The notes beneath the pieces are model-generated. The model was given only the letters and a program-made list of their open reading frames with translations. It was not told where the DNA came from and ran no database searches. This document shows positions 52,697 to 62,175 of a stretch of 64,000 nt of DNA, in pieces; the stretch's first letter is position 1; the number at the start of each line of letters is the position of its first letter. This DNA comes from an uncultured Erysipelotrichaceae bacterium. GTDB lineage: Bacteria > Bacillota_I > Bacilli_A > RFN20 > CAG-826. The position numbers were made by a program, and so were the translations under genes. The stretch covers positions 56,656-120,655 of the forward strand of contig CACYSA010000002.1 of assembly GCA_902777015.1 (NCBI GenBank), read 5' to 3'.

Positions 52697-52785
52697 ATTT
52701 TTGGAAAACGCTAAAACCATTAATCTATATGATGGTATAGTTTAATTAAATAGAGTGGCCTTATAGAGTATAAAGAGAAGAAAAA

Positions 52786-53850
52786 ATGAAGCTACAAGAA
52801 TTGTTACAGTTAGAGCACGAATACGAAATTCAAAGTGTTAGTCAATATCTCGATTTAATTAATCTTGTCACCTCAAAAGTTAGAACGGATTTAAATAACA
52901 CGGATCTTTTCATTGATGTTTTTTCTACTTTTGAAGATTTAATTCACACAAAGCAACCAACTTCAAGAGACATAAAAAAGTATTTGGAATGTATTAGGGA
53001 TTTCGCTCCATTTGGGTCGCAAATCCCCGCCGCAAATAAAGATTATCCAAAAATAATTGAAACTAGGTTCTTTTATCGTGGCGTTTATAATGGTCTGTCT
53101 TTTAATCTTTTGCCAAGTGCTCTGAGAGGAAACAGATTTGGAAAAGAATCAGATTATTATCATTATGTTAAAGCTCAATGTGCTGGTGACTACCAAGACT
53201 TATCTCAATTAAATACATTAGTAAAAATGCAACATTATGATTGTCCCACACGCCTCTTAGATTTATCTTCAAATCCGCTTGTTGCACTTTACTTTGCTAG
53301 CAAGAATTTTGGATGTAGCAGCTGTGAAAATGCAAATTTCGGATATGTATATCTTTTTATTAATCCGGACAACGAGGTGCTGTTTGATGGAAGTGATAAG
53401 GCTGTTGCTCTTTCTTGCTTAGCAAAACTGAGCTTAAAAGATCAGGAGGCCATTTACGAAGCGTGTGTCAGCAAAATAAGAAGAAATGGATTTGGTGCGG
53501 TGTTCGATGCAAACAATAATGGACCAGCTATTGAAAAGTTATACCACGAGATTCGCCAAGAAAGAGAATTTGATAAACGATTAAAAGCCATTGATTTAAT
53601 GAGAAATTATTATATACAGCCGGATATGACTAATAATAGGATTAAATTGCAATCAGGTGCTTTTTTGATTCCTGGCATTCATAGAAACCAGCTAGATTAT
53701 CTTTCAAGCCTTGAATATGAGTATTACATTCGAATAAAGATTGTTGATCAAGAAAGAATTTTAGATGAACTTGATAGAATAAATATTAATGAGGCATCAT
53801 TGTTTCCAGAGGCCGACAAAGTCGCTCATTATTATACTGAAAAACTATAA
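52786..53850 (+). CDS. FRG-domain protein
   Basis: 354 aa. The FRG domain (about 85-180) has RFFYRGVYNGLSFNLLPSAL and the family hallmark MQHYDCPTRLLDLSSNPLVA. FRG proteins are common in phage-defence and toxin loci and are proposed to act on nucleic acid or NAD-related substrates; the activity is unproven. Not coupled to its neighbours (89 and 66 bp). Confidence 0.85.
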   Translation: MKLQELLQLEHEYEIQSVSQYLDLINLVTSKVRTDLNNTDLFIDVFSTFEDLIHTKQPTSRDIKKYLECIRDFAPFGSQIPAANKDYPKIIETRFFYRGVYNGLSFNLLPSALRGNRFGKESDYYHYVKAQCAGDYQDLSQLNTLVKMQHYDCPTRLLDLSSNPLVALYFASKNFGCSSCENANFGYVYLFINPDNEVLFDGSDKAVALSCLAKLSLKDQEAIYEACVSKIRRNGFGAVFDANNNGPAIEKLYHEIRQEREFDKRLKAIDLMRNYYIQPDMTNNRIKLQSGAFLIPGIHRNQLDYLSSLEYEYYIRIKIVDQERILDELDRININEASLFPEADKVAHYYTEKL

Positions 53851-53916
53851 TTTGTTATTTATCCTTCGAAAGAGTATTTTATAATCTAATTGTTAGTAAT
53901 ATTTTTAAAAGCTATT

Positions 53917-54765
53917 ATGACACCATCTTTTTCCCCATTAAGATATCCTGGCGGTAAGTCGCAGTTTTATGATTCTGTGATAAATATCTTAGATAGAAAC
54001 AATCTTCACAATATCACTTATTGTGAGCCTTTTGCTGGTGGTGCAGGCGTTGCTCTTCGTTTGCTTGCAGAAGGCAGGGCTTCAAAAATAATCATCAACG
54101 ATGCGGATGCCGCAATTTACTCTTTTTGGCATGAAGTGGTGTTTGATACTGAATGGCTTATCGAACAAATAGCAACAATTCCAATAAATCTCGATATGTG
54201 GCAGATACAAAAAAACATTTTGAACAATCCGTGTTCGACAACACGTGAACTTGGATTAGCTGTTTTATATTTAAACAGAACAAATCGATCAGGAATATTA
54301 AAAGCAGGGCCAATTGGCGGCAAAGAACAAACTGGTTCGTACAAGATAGATTGCCGCTTTAATAGAGATTCTCTTATTCGCAAAATTAATAAGATTGCTA
54401 TTTTTAAGAATCGCATAATCATAGAGAATCTTGATGCAGAAGATTTTATTAAAAAATATGCACATCTCGAAAATGCTTTTTGGTTCATCGATCCGCCTTA
54501 TTATGTGAAAGGTTCTGAACTATATAAAAACTTCTATATTCACGAAAGCCATTTGAGTTTAGAAAAGTGTATTAAGCATTATTTAATTGATAAAAAATGG
54601 CTTTTAACATACGATAATTGCCCTCAAATAATGGAGATATACAAATGGGCACCATCACTGACTTTTGATTTAAAATATTCTGTTCAAGTTAAACGTATTG
54701 AAAAAGAGTTGCTCTTTTGGAACAACTTGAGAGTTGACGAAAGGATGTTATGCAAATATGAGTGA
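53917..54765 (+). CDS. D12-class adenine-N6 DNA methyltransferase
   Basis: 282 aa from ATG 53917 (TTG 53890 is possible but lacks homology). SPLRYPGGKSQ, SAM-binding EPFAGGAGVAL (36-46) and catalytic DPPYY (about 192) are in Dam/M.DpnII order. It methylates adenine in a short target; specificity unknown. No restriction enzyme is adjacent. It overlaps the ParB-like gene by 8 bp, first of four tightly packed genes. Confidence 0.92.
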   Translation: MTPSFSPLRYPGGKSQFYDSVINILDRNNLHNITYCEPFAGGAGVALRLLAEGRASKIIINDADAAIYSFWHEVVFDTEWLIEQIATIPINLDMWQIQKNILNNPCSTTRELGLAVLYLNRTNRSGILKAGPIGGKEQTGSYKIDCRFNRDSLIRKINKIAIFKNRIIIENLDAEDFIKKYAHLENAFWFIDPPYYVKGSELYKNFYIHESHLSLEKCIKHYLIDKKWLLTYDNCPQIMEIYKWAPSLTFDLKYSVQVKRIEKELLFWNNLRVDERMLCKYE

Positions 54766-56584
54766 AACAATTCTTAAGAAGAAAATAAATGATTTACGCA
54801 TTTGGTCTGATAACCCTAGATATGGGTATGGCAGCGAACTTATGGATGAACCTACCGCAATTAATGTTTTGATTGATGTTGTGGGAGAGAATAAAATGTA
54901 CGCTTTGGCCAAAGATATTGTTAAATCGAAAGGTCTTCTGGGGAATACGCTGCCAACCATAGTTGAAAAGAATGGTGAATTCTTGGTCTATGATGGCAAT
55001 CGTCGTATTAGCACAATCAAATATTTATTTAATCCAGAGTTAATTAAATTAGATTCTTTCAAAAGCAAGATCGAAAAATTGGTCGAAGGTAAAGATTTAT
55101 CATACTTGTCATCTGTAAATGTGTTGTTGACAGATGAAGACAACGCTCTTCGCATTATGGATGGAACTCATACAGGTGAACGTGGCGGTGCAGGGTTAAT
55201 TCCTTGGGACGCATATAACCGTGATATATCTCTTGCCAGTAGAAATAGACAAGTATTATACCCAATAGCTTTTGCTATTTCGAAAATACTTAGCTTAAAC
55301 AAAAAAACAGACTTTGATATTAAATATACCGATTACCAACGTTTGTTTTCTTCCACAGCTTTAAGAGCCGAATTTGGCATTACTACTTTTGATGATGCTC
55401 ACAAACAAGGCATTCAATCAGCTGTGAATGCTTTGCGTGCATATAAAGATTTTTTAAAATTCCCGAGCTATTCTCGTGAGTTTAACACAACAAAAGATGA
55501 ATCTGATTCTGACTTGCCTATCAGTCGCTTCATATCTTGGCACAAACAAGTAACCACTCCTTTGGCGATCTATTCCATTTCTTTTGCTAGCATAGAAATT
55601 TTTGAGGGTGACGAGATACCCGACATAAAAGAAAGAATTATTGTTACAAAGAATGATGATAACTCTATAGTCGAAATTGATTCTGCTCTCTTAAGCATAA
55701 CATATGAGAATCCAATCGGCAAAAAATGTAAAGACATTTCAAATACCTTCATTGGGGATTGGAAATGCAAAATCATGTATGACGGATGTTCTGCTGAAGG
55801 CATTGTAACAATCAAAAGGCTTGACGATCCTATTGTGATTTTTAAAGATAAAACAATACAAAAAGGAACTTCTTTGGCGCTTAAATCTTGTGTTTCAAGT
55901 GCCGTATCTTCAAGAAGGCATTCTATGATTGATAGTATGACCATTAAATATAACGGGGATGGTCACCCAGTAATATACAATGATGTTTTGACTGGCGAAA
56001 CCGAAGCGGGAAACTATACTTTTACTTTTACATTTAATAACGATGGCATTCCATATTCCATTAATCATGAAGTGGTTGTAAGACCAATTCCTGATATTGT
56101 GTCTAGCGTTTCATCTTCTCCGTCCAGTCCGTTTGTTGACATCCTTCGTATTAATCCTTTTATAAAATTGAATGAAATAGCTGATGTTATTGGCGAGATT
56201 AATGAGGCTTGGCAAGAAGGAAAGTACAAATTGGCTGTGTGTGGAATGAGGGCAACCCTCGAATTGACACTTGATGAAGTCTCGTTGTCAAATAAGCTGA
56301 CTATCCACGCTTCTCCGGATATTAAAGCACGATTGGAAGATTTTAGAACTGGACTACTCGATAGAAATAATCATATTCTTTCTAACATAATTAGAGGACA
56401 CAATAATCTAAGTTTTAATACTGAAGAAAACTTTTTGGTTACACTTGATTGCGAGAAACTTGTGAAAAATCTCCATCTAGCAGCTCATAAATCAACTACA
56501 TATCTCAATATTAACAACATATTTGAGACCTGCAATAAAGAATTAAGTCATATAATAGAACTTGCAGAGCTTCTTCTACGCTAG
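54758..56584 (+). CDS. ParB/Srx-like protein with Ig-like and C-terminal helical domains
   Basis: 608 aa from ATG 54758. The N-terminal ~170 residues have a ParB/sulfiredoxin-like fold (LVYDGNRRISTIKYLF near 75-90, a GNRR CTP/ATP-type motif). About 170-300 is helical. About 325-455 is a beta-rich, Ig-like part (GTSLALKSC, AGNYTFTFTFNNDG), rare in a cytoplasmic DNA-associated protein. The last ~150 residues are helical and end in LHLAAHKSTTYL. It overlaps the methylase by 8 bp and precedes the NTase gene by 1 bp. Possibly a sensor or nucleotide-dependent clamp in a defence system (inference). Confidence 0.75.
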   Translation: MSETILKKKINDLRIWSDNPRYGYGSELMDEPTAINVLIDVVGENKMYALAKDIVKSKGLLGNTLPTIVEKNGEFLVYDGNRRISTIKYLFNPELIKLDSFKSKIEKLVEGKDLSYLSSVNVLLTDEDNALRIMDGTHTGERGGAGLIPWDAYNRDISLASRNRQVLYPIAFAISKILSLNKKTDFDIKYTDYQRLFSSTALRAEFGITTFDDAHKQGIQSAVNALRAYKDFLKFPSYSREFNTTKDESDSDLPISRFISWHKQVTTPLAIYSISFASIEIFEGDEIPDIKERIIVTKNDDNSIVEIDSALLSITYENPIGKKCKDISNTFIGDWKCKIMYDGCSAEGIVTIKRLDDPIVIFKDKTIQKGTSLALKSCVSSAVSSRRHSMIDSMTIKYNGDGHPVIYNDVLTGETEAGNYTFTFTFNNDGIPYSINHEVVVRPIPDIVSSVSSSPSSPFVDILRINPFIKLNEIADVIGEINEAWQEGKYKLAVCGMRATLELTLDEVSLSNKLTIHASPDIKARLEDFRTGLLDRNNHILSNIIRGHNNLSFNTEENFLVTLDCEKLVKNLHLAAHKSTTYLNINNIFETCNKELSHIIELAELLLR

Positions 56585-56585
56585 C

Positions 56586-57227
56586 ATGACTCCCAAACTC
56601 CTTCCTTACAACTCATATTTCGAAGCTCGCGCTAGAGCGAATAAGCTCGTCCTTGATGTAAGAAAACACAAGAAGATCCATAAGTTATATAAGTTTAATA
56701 TTAAACTAATTGGTTCACAAAAACGTAGATGTGTTATTCAAGATAGTAACGGTAAATATGATTTGGATTTTCAAATAGTTTTGACTAATAACTGCAAAGG
56801 AAGTCTTAAACCCACTGATATTAAGAAAGCATTTTTGTGTGCGTTTACTGAATGCGCTAATAATAATGAGAAGGTAGAAGATTCTACTACAGTGGTGACT
56901 GTTAGATGTTCTAAGAGCAATCATAAGTTTGACCCTTCGCTAGAAAAGTTCTCTTTTGATTTTGTAATTATTGATCCTACTGAATCAAAAAGAATTAGGA
57001 GAAATGGGAAAGACAAATATACTTGGGTTGAACTTCCTAGTAAGAATACTTATATTTACGAAAGATTCAATAAATTAGATGGGAATACTCAAAGGCAATT
57101 ATTAGAAGAGTGTGTTATTCCTCTTGTTATTAAAGAAAAGAATAAAGAAGAAAATATAAGAAAACCCACTATTGATATATTTTATGAAGGAGTTAATAAT
57201 TTCTATAGAAACCACAGATTGAAATGA
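56586..57227 (+). CDS. NTase-fold protein (probable nucleotidyltransferase)
   Basis: 213 aa from ATG 56586. LIGSQKRRC (G43-S44) followed by YDLDFQIVL (D59, D61) and a third Asp in FSFDFVIID (D125) gives the GS...DxD...D pattern of the DNA polymerase-beta-type nucleotidyltransferase fold, including CD-NTases and MNT toxin-antitoxin enzymes. The spacing suits the larger members. 4-bp overlap with the HEPN-like gene. The assignment is by motif only. Confidence 0.62.
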   Translation: MTPKLLPYNSYFEARARANKLVLDVRKHKKIHKLYKFNIKLIGSQKRRCVIQDSNGKYDLDFQIVLTNNCKGSLKPTDIKKAFLCAFTECANNNEKVEDSTTVVTVRCSKSNHKFDPSLEKFSFDFVIIDPTESKRIRRNGKDKYTWVELPSKNTYIYERFNKLDGNTQRQLLEECVIPLVIKEKNKEENIRKPTIDIFYEGVNNFYRNHRLK

Positions 57228-57895
57228 ACGTAGAAGAGCTATTTAATCGTATTGATTTTAAAGATGATAATGAGCGCTGCGAAGCGCTTTTTTACGTTAA
57301 TATGAAGGGAATATATTTGCATTCCTTAATAGTGGATTACTTATTAAAAGATAGTAATAAAACTAAAGTAAGTTGGAAACAAGCATCTGATGAATTAAGA
57401 AACGATAAAGGATTAAGAGATACTTTATACATTTATTTAGCAACATTAGAAGAATACATAAGAGCGTACATATCTAACAAATACCAAGATATTACAAATC
57501 AGCCTTTTTGGATAAATGGCAAAGGAGAGCGTAATTCTATAAAAGACAAAATAAATAAAAATGTACCTTTATTTGAAATTCTACAGGAAGTAGATTTTGG
57601 AACTCTAATTAAACAAGTTCAGAATTTACCAAAATCAGATATAAAAGAATTATTTGGTGATGTGGCCACTGATGAAAATTTACAAGCAATTAAAGAGTTA
57701 AGAAACTGTATTGGGCATCATAAGTTTTTAAAGGCATATGAATTTAAGGTCTGTACAGTTGATGGCAACAAATCTAATTCTTTAGCGAACAATATTAATA
57801 ATCTAATACAGTTGTTGCCAGAAAGATATAGATATGGCAAAAACGGTAATGGTGGAATAACTGCCGATTTAAAAAAAATTAGAGAAAAGATTTAA
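57224..57895 (+). CDS. HEPN-like (Abi_2-type) protein
   Basis: 223 aa, all-helical. TLEEYIRAYISNKY (about 65-78) resembles the Abi_2/AbiF signature, and LRNCIGHHKFL has R160-x4-H165, the RX4-6H active site of HEPN ribonucleases. The Tyr of the RX4HXY motif, AMPylated in MNT-HEPN pairs, is missing here (Lys at that place). It overlaps the NTase-fold gene by 4 bp. Probably a toxin or abortive-infection effector controlled by its neighbours (inference). Confidence 0.65.
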   Translation: MNVEELFNRIDFKDDNERCEALFYVNMKGIYLHSLIVDYLLKDSNKTKVSWKQASDELRNDKGLRDTLYIYLATLEEYIRAYISNKYQDITNQPFWINGKGERNSIKDKINKNVPLFEILQEVDFGTLIKQVQNLPKSDIKELFGDVATDENLQAIKELRNCIGHHKFLKAYEFKVCTVDGNKSNSLANNINNLIQLLPERYRYGKNGNGGITADLKKIREKI

Positions 57896-57936
57896 ATGCC
57901 CTTTAATCATTTTGTTTATAAAGAGAGGTTTTATTT

Positions 57937-58962
57937 ATGAAAGTATCTAGAAGCAGTCACTATTCTATTAAAAGAATTAAAGAAGGAAAAAACATTGGAT
58001 TGCACGTTACGATCGATAGCGATTTTTCTTTATTTAGATATAGGGCAATAAACAAATATACAACAGAACAATTTCTTAATGATGAACTTTTTGCAACTTC
58101 TTCGAGCGGTTTTAACGATCCTTATGATTCTAAAGTAATGTTTTCATCGCGCAAAATAAAGAACCACATTAAACAAAAATTGCTTAATAATGAATCGTTA
58201 ATGCGCAAACTGCTTCAAGAAAATGGATTGAAGCTAAAACAAATAAATGATTTAGTTAATTCGATTTATGAAAAAGTATTGGCACCTAATTATAGCGCTG
58301 ATAACAATGTATATGCGTTTGCCTGTTTTTCGACTGATGTTACTCAAGAAATAATGTGGGCACACTATGCTAATTTGGCAACTGGATTCGCTTTAGAATA
58401 TAGTTATTATGATTTAGTTGGTTTAAATATCGAACATCAGAAAATAGTAGGAAACCTTGTGGAAAAATTAAATATATTAAACGGGTATACTTTTGATAGT
58501 GATATTATCGAAAATCCTTTACTACCAGTTGTGTACCAGAATAATAAATATGATATAACTAATATTTGTAATGACCATATTGATGAAGTATTAGATAGAT
58601 TAGATAAAGATGGGAAATGCAATCAATTTCAATTGCTCCTTGATAATGTTTTAAAGCCAGACATTTCAAACTTGGCCAATGAATTTATACAGAATGTCTA
58701 TTTTAGAAAAAAGAATCCGTGGAGTTACGAAAATGAATGGAGACTAATTTGCTATAATTATAGTGTTTTCGTAGGGCAAATCAACAATCCATATGTCAGT
58801 ATTGGAAAAATAGCCCCAAAAGCGATATATTTAGGGGAGAATATCAGCTCTTTTAATAAGCGCTCATTGATAGCAATTGCAAGAGATAAGCAAATTGACG
58901 TCTATGAAATGAAAACGATTATCGTTGGCAAAACGCTAAAATTAAAAGCTTTCAAATTGTAA
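57937..58962 (+). CDS. DUF2971 protein
   Basis: 341 aa. LFRYRAINKYTTEQFLNDEL, SSGFNDPYDSK, IMWAHYANLATGFALEYS and NPWSYENEWRLICYN are the DUF2971 landmarks. The family is frequent in defence islands with unknown function. GAGAGG precedes the ATG. It is 41 bp after the HEPN-like gene and could be co-transcribed. Confidence 0.88.
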   Translation: MKVSRSSHYSIKRIKEGKNIGLHVTIDSDFSLFRYRAINKYTTEQFLNDELFATSSSGFNDPYDSKVMFSSRKIKNHIKQKLLNNESLMRKLLQENGLKLKQINDLVNSIYEKVLAPNYSADNNVYAFACFSTDVTQEIMWAHYANLATGFALEYSYYDLVGLNIEHQKIVGNLVEKLNILNGYTFDSDIIENPLLPVVYQNNKYDITNICNDHIDEVLDRLDKDGKCNQFQLLLDNVLKPDISNLANEFIQNVYFRKKNPWSYENEWRLICYNYSVFVGQINNPYVSIGKIAPKAIYLGENISSFNKRSLIAIARDKQIDVYEMKTIIVGKTLKLKAFKL

Positions 58963-59274
58963 CTTGTTGCTGTTTGGTCTTTTTTTAATTTTCCATAAGT
59001 TTGATTGTAGCGATTTTTTTGCCACGTAGTCCAAAACGCTTGCAAGTGTTTTTAATTGTGCTTTCACAGATTAACTCATTGTTAAAAATATGTGTTGAAT
59101 GCACGGGAAATCGCGCTTCAATTCATTTCGATCATAATTATAAACGATTAGTGTTGCCTGCTTTTCAACTAGCGCTATTAAAATAATGGCCTACTTTTTA
59201 TGATTAAAAGCTTTATTCTAAATACCATTCTTAATATAACAATATTTGATTTATAATGGTTTTGGGATTAAATA
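58963..59274 (+). promoter_or_regulatory. Gene-free interval with a promoter at its 3' end
   Basis: 312 bp with no convincing gene; a 61-codon frame from a TTG lacks a ribosome site and similarity. Near the end, TTCTTA (59228-59233), 18-bp spacer, TATAAT (59252-59257) gives a promoter for the 647-aa gene with an ~11-nt leader and no clear ribosome site. No terminator-grade hairpin was found. Confidence 0.5.
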
Positions 59275-61218
59275 ATGAGCAAACAAATCATACATTTACC
59301 ACTTTCGGATATGCTTTATTCTTATTGTTTCGATGAAGCGATGGCCGCTATCGATGAAAAAGATTTTGATAATCTTTCTTTGGCAGACATTTTTGAACTT
59401 TATCCAATAGTTAATTATGAAAATGATTTATCTTCTCTTAACGAAGAAGCTAAAGAAATGTTTCTTTCTAGAAAACCAAAAACAGATATCCTAAACAAGA
59501 AACTCAGTAAGTATTTTCACTCGTTGAATGATAAATCTTTTGTGGAAGATATTAAATCTTTATTCGATATTGATTCTTTGCTTGTTCACAATTATTTTGA
59601 TGCCTTTGAAAAGTACTTTAAAAAACCAACAATTTCTGACGAATCATTCCTTTTGGTTTTAGAAAACGATTATATACCGCTATATTTTGTTTTAGAAAAA
59701 CAGAAAATAAGTAAAGCATTTGAGAAACCAATTAAAGAATTTATGGTGGTGGTTTCACCATCTACAATAACGCTTTTTGTGAGCGAATATGATGAAGAAC
59801 ATCGTCTTGGCCATAAACAATACCATATTCCTATAAAGTTGTTCTCAGATAAAGAAGTTGAAAAGATGATTGATACATATATAAATGACGATTACGCTAA
59901 TTTGAATATCGTGAATTGCTTAATGCATCATAAAAATGGAGAAGGTAATTACAACATTTCACCTTCAATGAAAATCAAAATCAAACAAGCTTACAAAAGA
60001 CTACAGGACAAACTATATAATAATGGAATAACTTTTTCTGAAGATTATGAAATAAGAATGGATCCCAATCAGGAGGAACCAGGAACTTTTAGACAAGAAG
60101 GCAAAGTTAAGGTTCTTACTTATGGCGGAAAATGGATAAGCGATAACATTGACAGCAAACCAACGCTTTTAAATAATCTAATTTATATTTTTGGATTTGT
60201 TGATGGTAATTTTAGATTTTCTTTCTTGCCTGCATCTAATAGTGGGAATGGCTTGTTAGATGCTTTTGATAATCGACATAAATACGAATATGGTGATTTT
60301 GCTTTTCATAGTATAGATGGCCTTAGCAACACTATCTTCTATGCCTATTACAATTATCTATGGCACGAAGGAATTAAACTCGAAGAGATTTACGAATGGT
60401 TTGTTAACAAATATATCAAAACAGAATTCAATATTGATGGGTTTGAAACATCTTTGGTAATAGAAGGTGATAATTTCAACTTCAAATGCAAAAACATCTT
60501 CAGCGAGATTGACAAACTGCTGAAGTCATATATGCTATTGCAAAAATACGGAACCATTGAATCGGAGATGTTTTTGGCAGAATCACTATGCAAATATCAC
60601 GATTTAAAATCTCTAAATGGCAGAAAATATCTTTATTTATCTAATAACAAGATAGTTAATAAGATATGCTTCCTTTTGTTTAGCGACCAATCAATGATTA
60701 ATTATGTTGAAAAAGGTAAGAGTGATACCAACTTCTCCAAATTGATAAAGCATAGTGAATTAAATATTAATGAGTATCGTGAATATAGCCAAAAGGATTT
60801 ATTCTTTCTAAAAGATAATGGCATTATAAACATTTCCGATAGTGGAGATATAGCCATAAAGGATTATAGTGTCGCTAAAGCTTTAGAGGAATTGTATTTC
60901 AGAGGGTTTCTTGATATCAACCATCTAGAAAGCTTCTATGATGGTGCATTGAAGGCTCTTGAGAATAAAGGATGGGTTGAGTTTGGCGATTCATTGTTTT
61001 CGAAGCAAGAAGCTGACTACTTGAGTTATTACTTAAACAACAAAACTTTTACAAACTCTTTAGGCCTAAGAAACCTTTATGAGCACACGGGTAGATTGAA
61101 CGCAAAAGATAACGAACTGTTCTCTGATTATCTTAAGGGTTTAAAAATCCTTGGGATGATAATAATTAAAATCAATGATGAGCTGTGTTTGCGTTATCCA
61201 GAGAATAATAATCATTAA
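59275..61218 (+). CDS. Unrecognised 647-aa protein next to SIR2-HerA
   Basis: Not recognised. 647 aa, soluble, acidic, without signal or membrane segments. A beta-rich central stretch (about 265-345: VKVLTYGGKWISDN, FGFVDGNFRFSFLPAS) lies between helical regions; the C-terminal ~130 residues (LKDNGIINISDSGDIAIKDY and following) look like winged-helix or effector-recognition repeats. Own promoter upstream; 99 bp separate it from the SIR2 gene, with a weak hairpin (AAGCAA/TTGCTT) and a second promoter between. It may be a third component or an independent defence protein. Confidence 0.6.
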   Translation: MSKQIIHLPLSDMLYSYCFDEAMAAIDEKDFDNLSLADIFELYPIVNYENDLSSLNEEAKEMFLSRKPKTDILNKKLSKYFHSLNDKSFVEDIKSLFDIDSLLVHNYFDAFEKYFKKPTISDESFLLVLENDYIPLYFVLEKQKISKAFEKPIKEFMVVVSPSTITLFVSEYDEEHRLGHKQYHIPIKLFSDKEVEKMIDTYINDDYANLNIVNCLMHHKNGEGNYNISPSMKIKIKQAYKRLQDKLYNNGITFSEDYEIRMDPNQEEPGTFRQEGKVKVLTYGGKWISDNIDSKPTLLNNLIYIFGFVDGNFRFSFLPASNSGNGLLDAFDNRHKYEYGDFAFHSIDGLSNTIFYAYYNYLWHEGIKLEEIYEWFVNKYIKTEFNIDGFETSLVIEGDNFNFKCKNIFSEIDKLLKSYMLLQKYGTIESEMFLAESLCKYHDLKSLNGRKYLYLSNNKIVNKICFLLFSDQSMINYVEKGKSDTNFSKLIKHSELNINEYREYSQKDLFFLKDNGIINISDSGDIAIKDYSVAKALEELYFRGFLDINHLESFYDGALKALENKGWVEFGDSLFSKQEADYLSYYLNNKTFTNSLGLRNLYEHTGRLNAKDNELFSDYLKGLKILGMIIIKINDELCLRYPENNNH

Positions 61219-61250
61219 AATAAAGCAAACGGTGATTAAGCATACTTGCT

Positions 61251-61279
61251 TTATAAATAATCAGTTATGTTGCTATAAT
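61251..61279 (+). promoter_or_regulatory. Promoter of the SIR2-HerA operon
   Basis: TTATAA (61251-61256), 17-bp spacer, TATAAT (61274-61279). AAGGAG lies 8 nt before ATG 61318. Confidence 0.5.
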
Positions 61280-61317
61280 AATTAATAATTAGTTTTTGAT
61301 ATATTCAAGGAGACTTT

Positions 61318-62175
61318 ATGGAATCTTTCGACTCAAAAGTATTATCGTCGTGTCATATAAATTTTCTTTTTGGCGCAGGAGTAAACGGATCTTCTTTCCC
61401 CCAATTAAATGGTTTTAGTAAAACTCTCGCTTTTCTTAATAAAAATCTTGGAGAGAAAAATGAATTCTCGTTCGAAGAGAAGATAAATATGCTTCCACAA
61501 AACCTGAAAAATGATGCTAAAAATATTTTTGTTGATGAATTTAAAGAAAAAGCTTCGTTAATCGATTTCAATAATCAATCAATCGTGAATTTGAAATATT
61601 TGATTAGCAGTATATATAAAATCGTTGATAAATCTGAAAATAGAATAACAGCAATGAAACAAGTCAATATCTTTACTGTGAATTATGATTTTATTGTCGA
61701 AGAGGCAATTCAAAAACTCGGCTTTTTGTGTAATTATGTTTCGGCCAGTAACTTAGAAAGTAACGATAGATTTTTCAATATCGTTGGCTACGATTTAGCT
61801 TTAAAAAAGAATATTCCAACATTTTTAGTATCAAAAATACACGGTGACATAAACAATCCGATTCTTCCTGGAAATGATAAATATGATTCTGTATTAGAAG
61901 CCAATAAATTTGAAATAGTGTTTAAAATGAAAGAAAAACTGATGAGATTTAACTCTGTTTTAATTGTTATTGGTTATTCCGGAAATGATGAACATCTCAA
62001 TAGAATATTAAAAGATTGTGTTGATTCTGGCTTAGTTGTTTTTTGGTTTAAGTTTAAACAGAGCGATTTAGTCCCTGAAGATATTAAAGAAAAGATTGAA
62101 ATTATAGAAAACAAAGATGGATTTGACACAACACTTTTGTGTGCAAATATGTTAGATAAAGTATGGGAAGAGTAA
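61318..62175 (+). CDS. SIR2-domain NADase-like defence protein
   Basis: 285 aa. NAD-binding SIR2 motifs: NFLFGAGVNGSS (15-26), FTVNYDF (about 119-125), SKIHGDI with the catalytic His (about 177) and VIGYSGNDEHL (about 217-227). The zinc module of deacylases is absent, as in defence-type NAD hydrolases. It overlaps the HerA gene by 13 bp. SIR2-HerA pairs (Nezha-type) form large complexes that degrade NAD+ during phage infection; that role is inferred from the family. Confidence 0.88.
   Translation: MESFDSKVLSSCHINFLFGAGVNGSSFPQLNGFSKTLAFLNKNLGEKNEFSFEEKINMLPQNLKNDAKNIFVDEFKEKASLIDFNNQSIVNLKYLISSIYKIVDKSENRITAMKQVNIFTVNYDFIVEEAIQKLGFLCNYVSASNLESNDRFFNIVGYDLALKKNIPTFLVSKIHGDINNPILPGNDKYDSVLEANKFEIVFKMKEKLMRFNSVLIVIGYSGNDEHLNRILKDCVDSGLVVFWFKFKQSDLVPEDIKEKIEIIENKDGFDTTLLCANMLDKVWEE

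Noticed and set aside
59001..59186. 61-codon reading frame in the gap before the 647-aa gene
   Set aside because: TTG start, no ribosome site, no recognisable sequence; left as non-coding.
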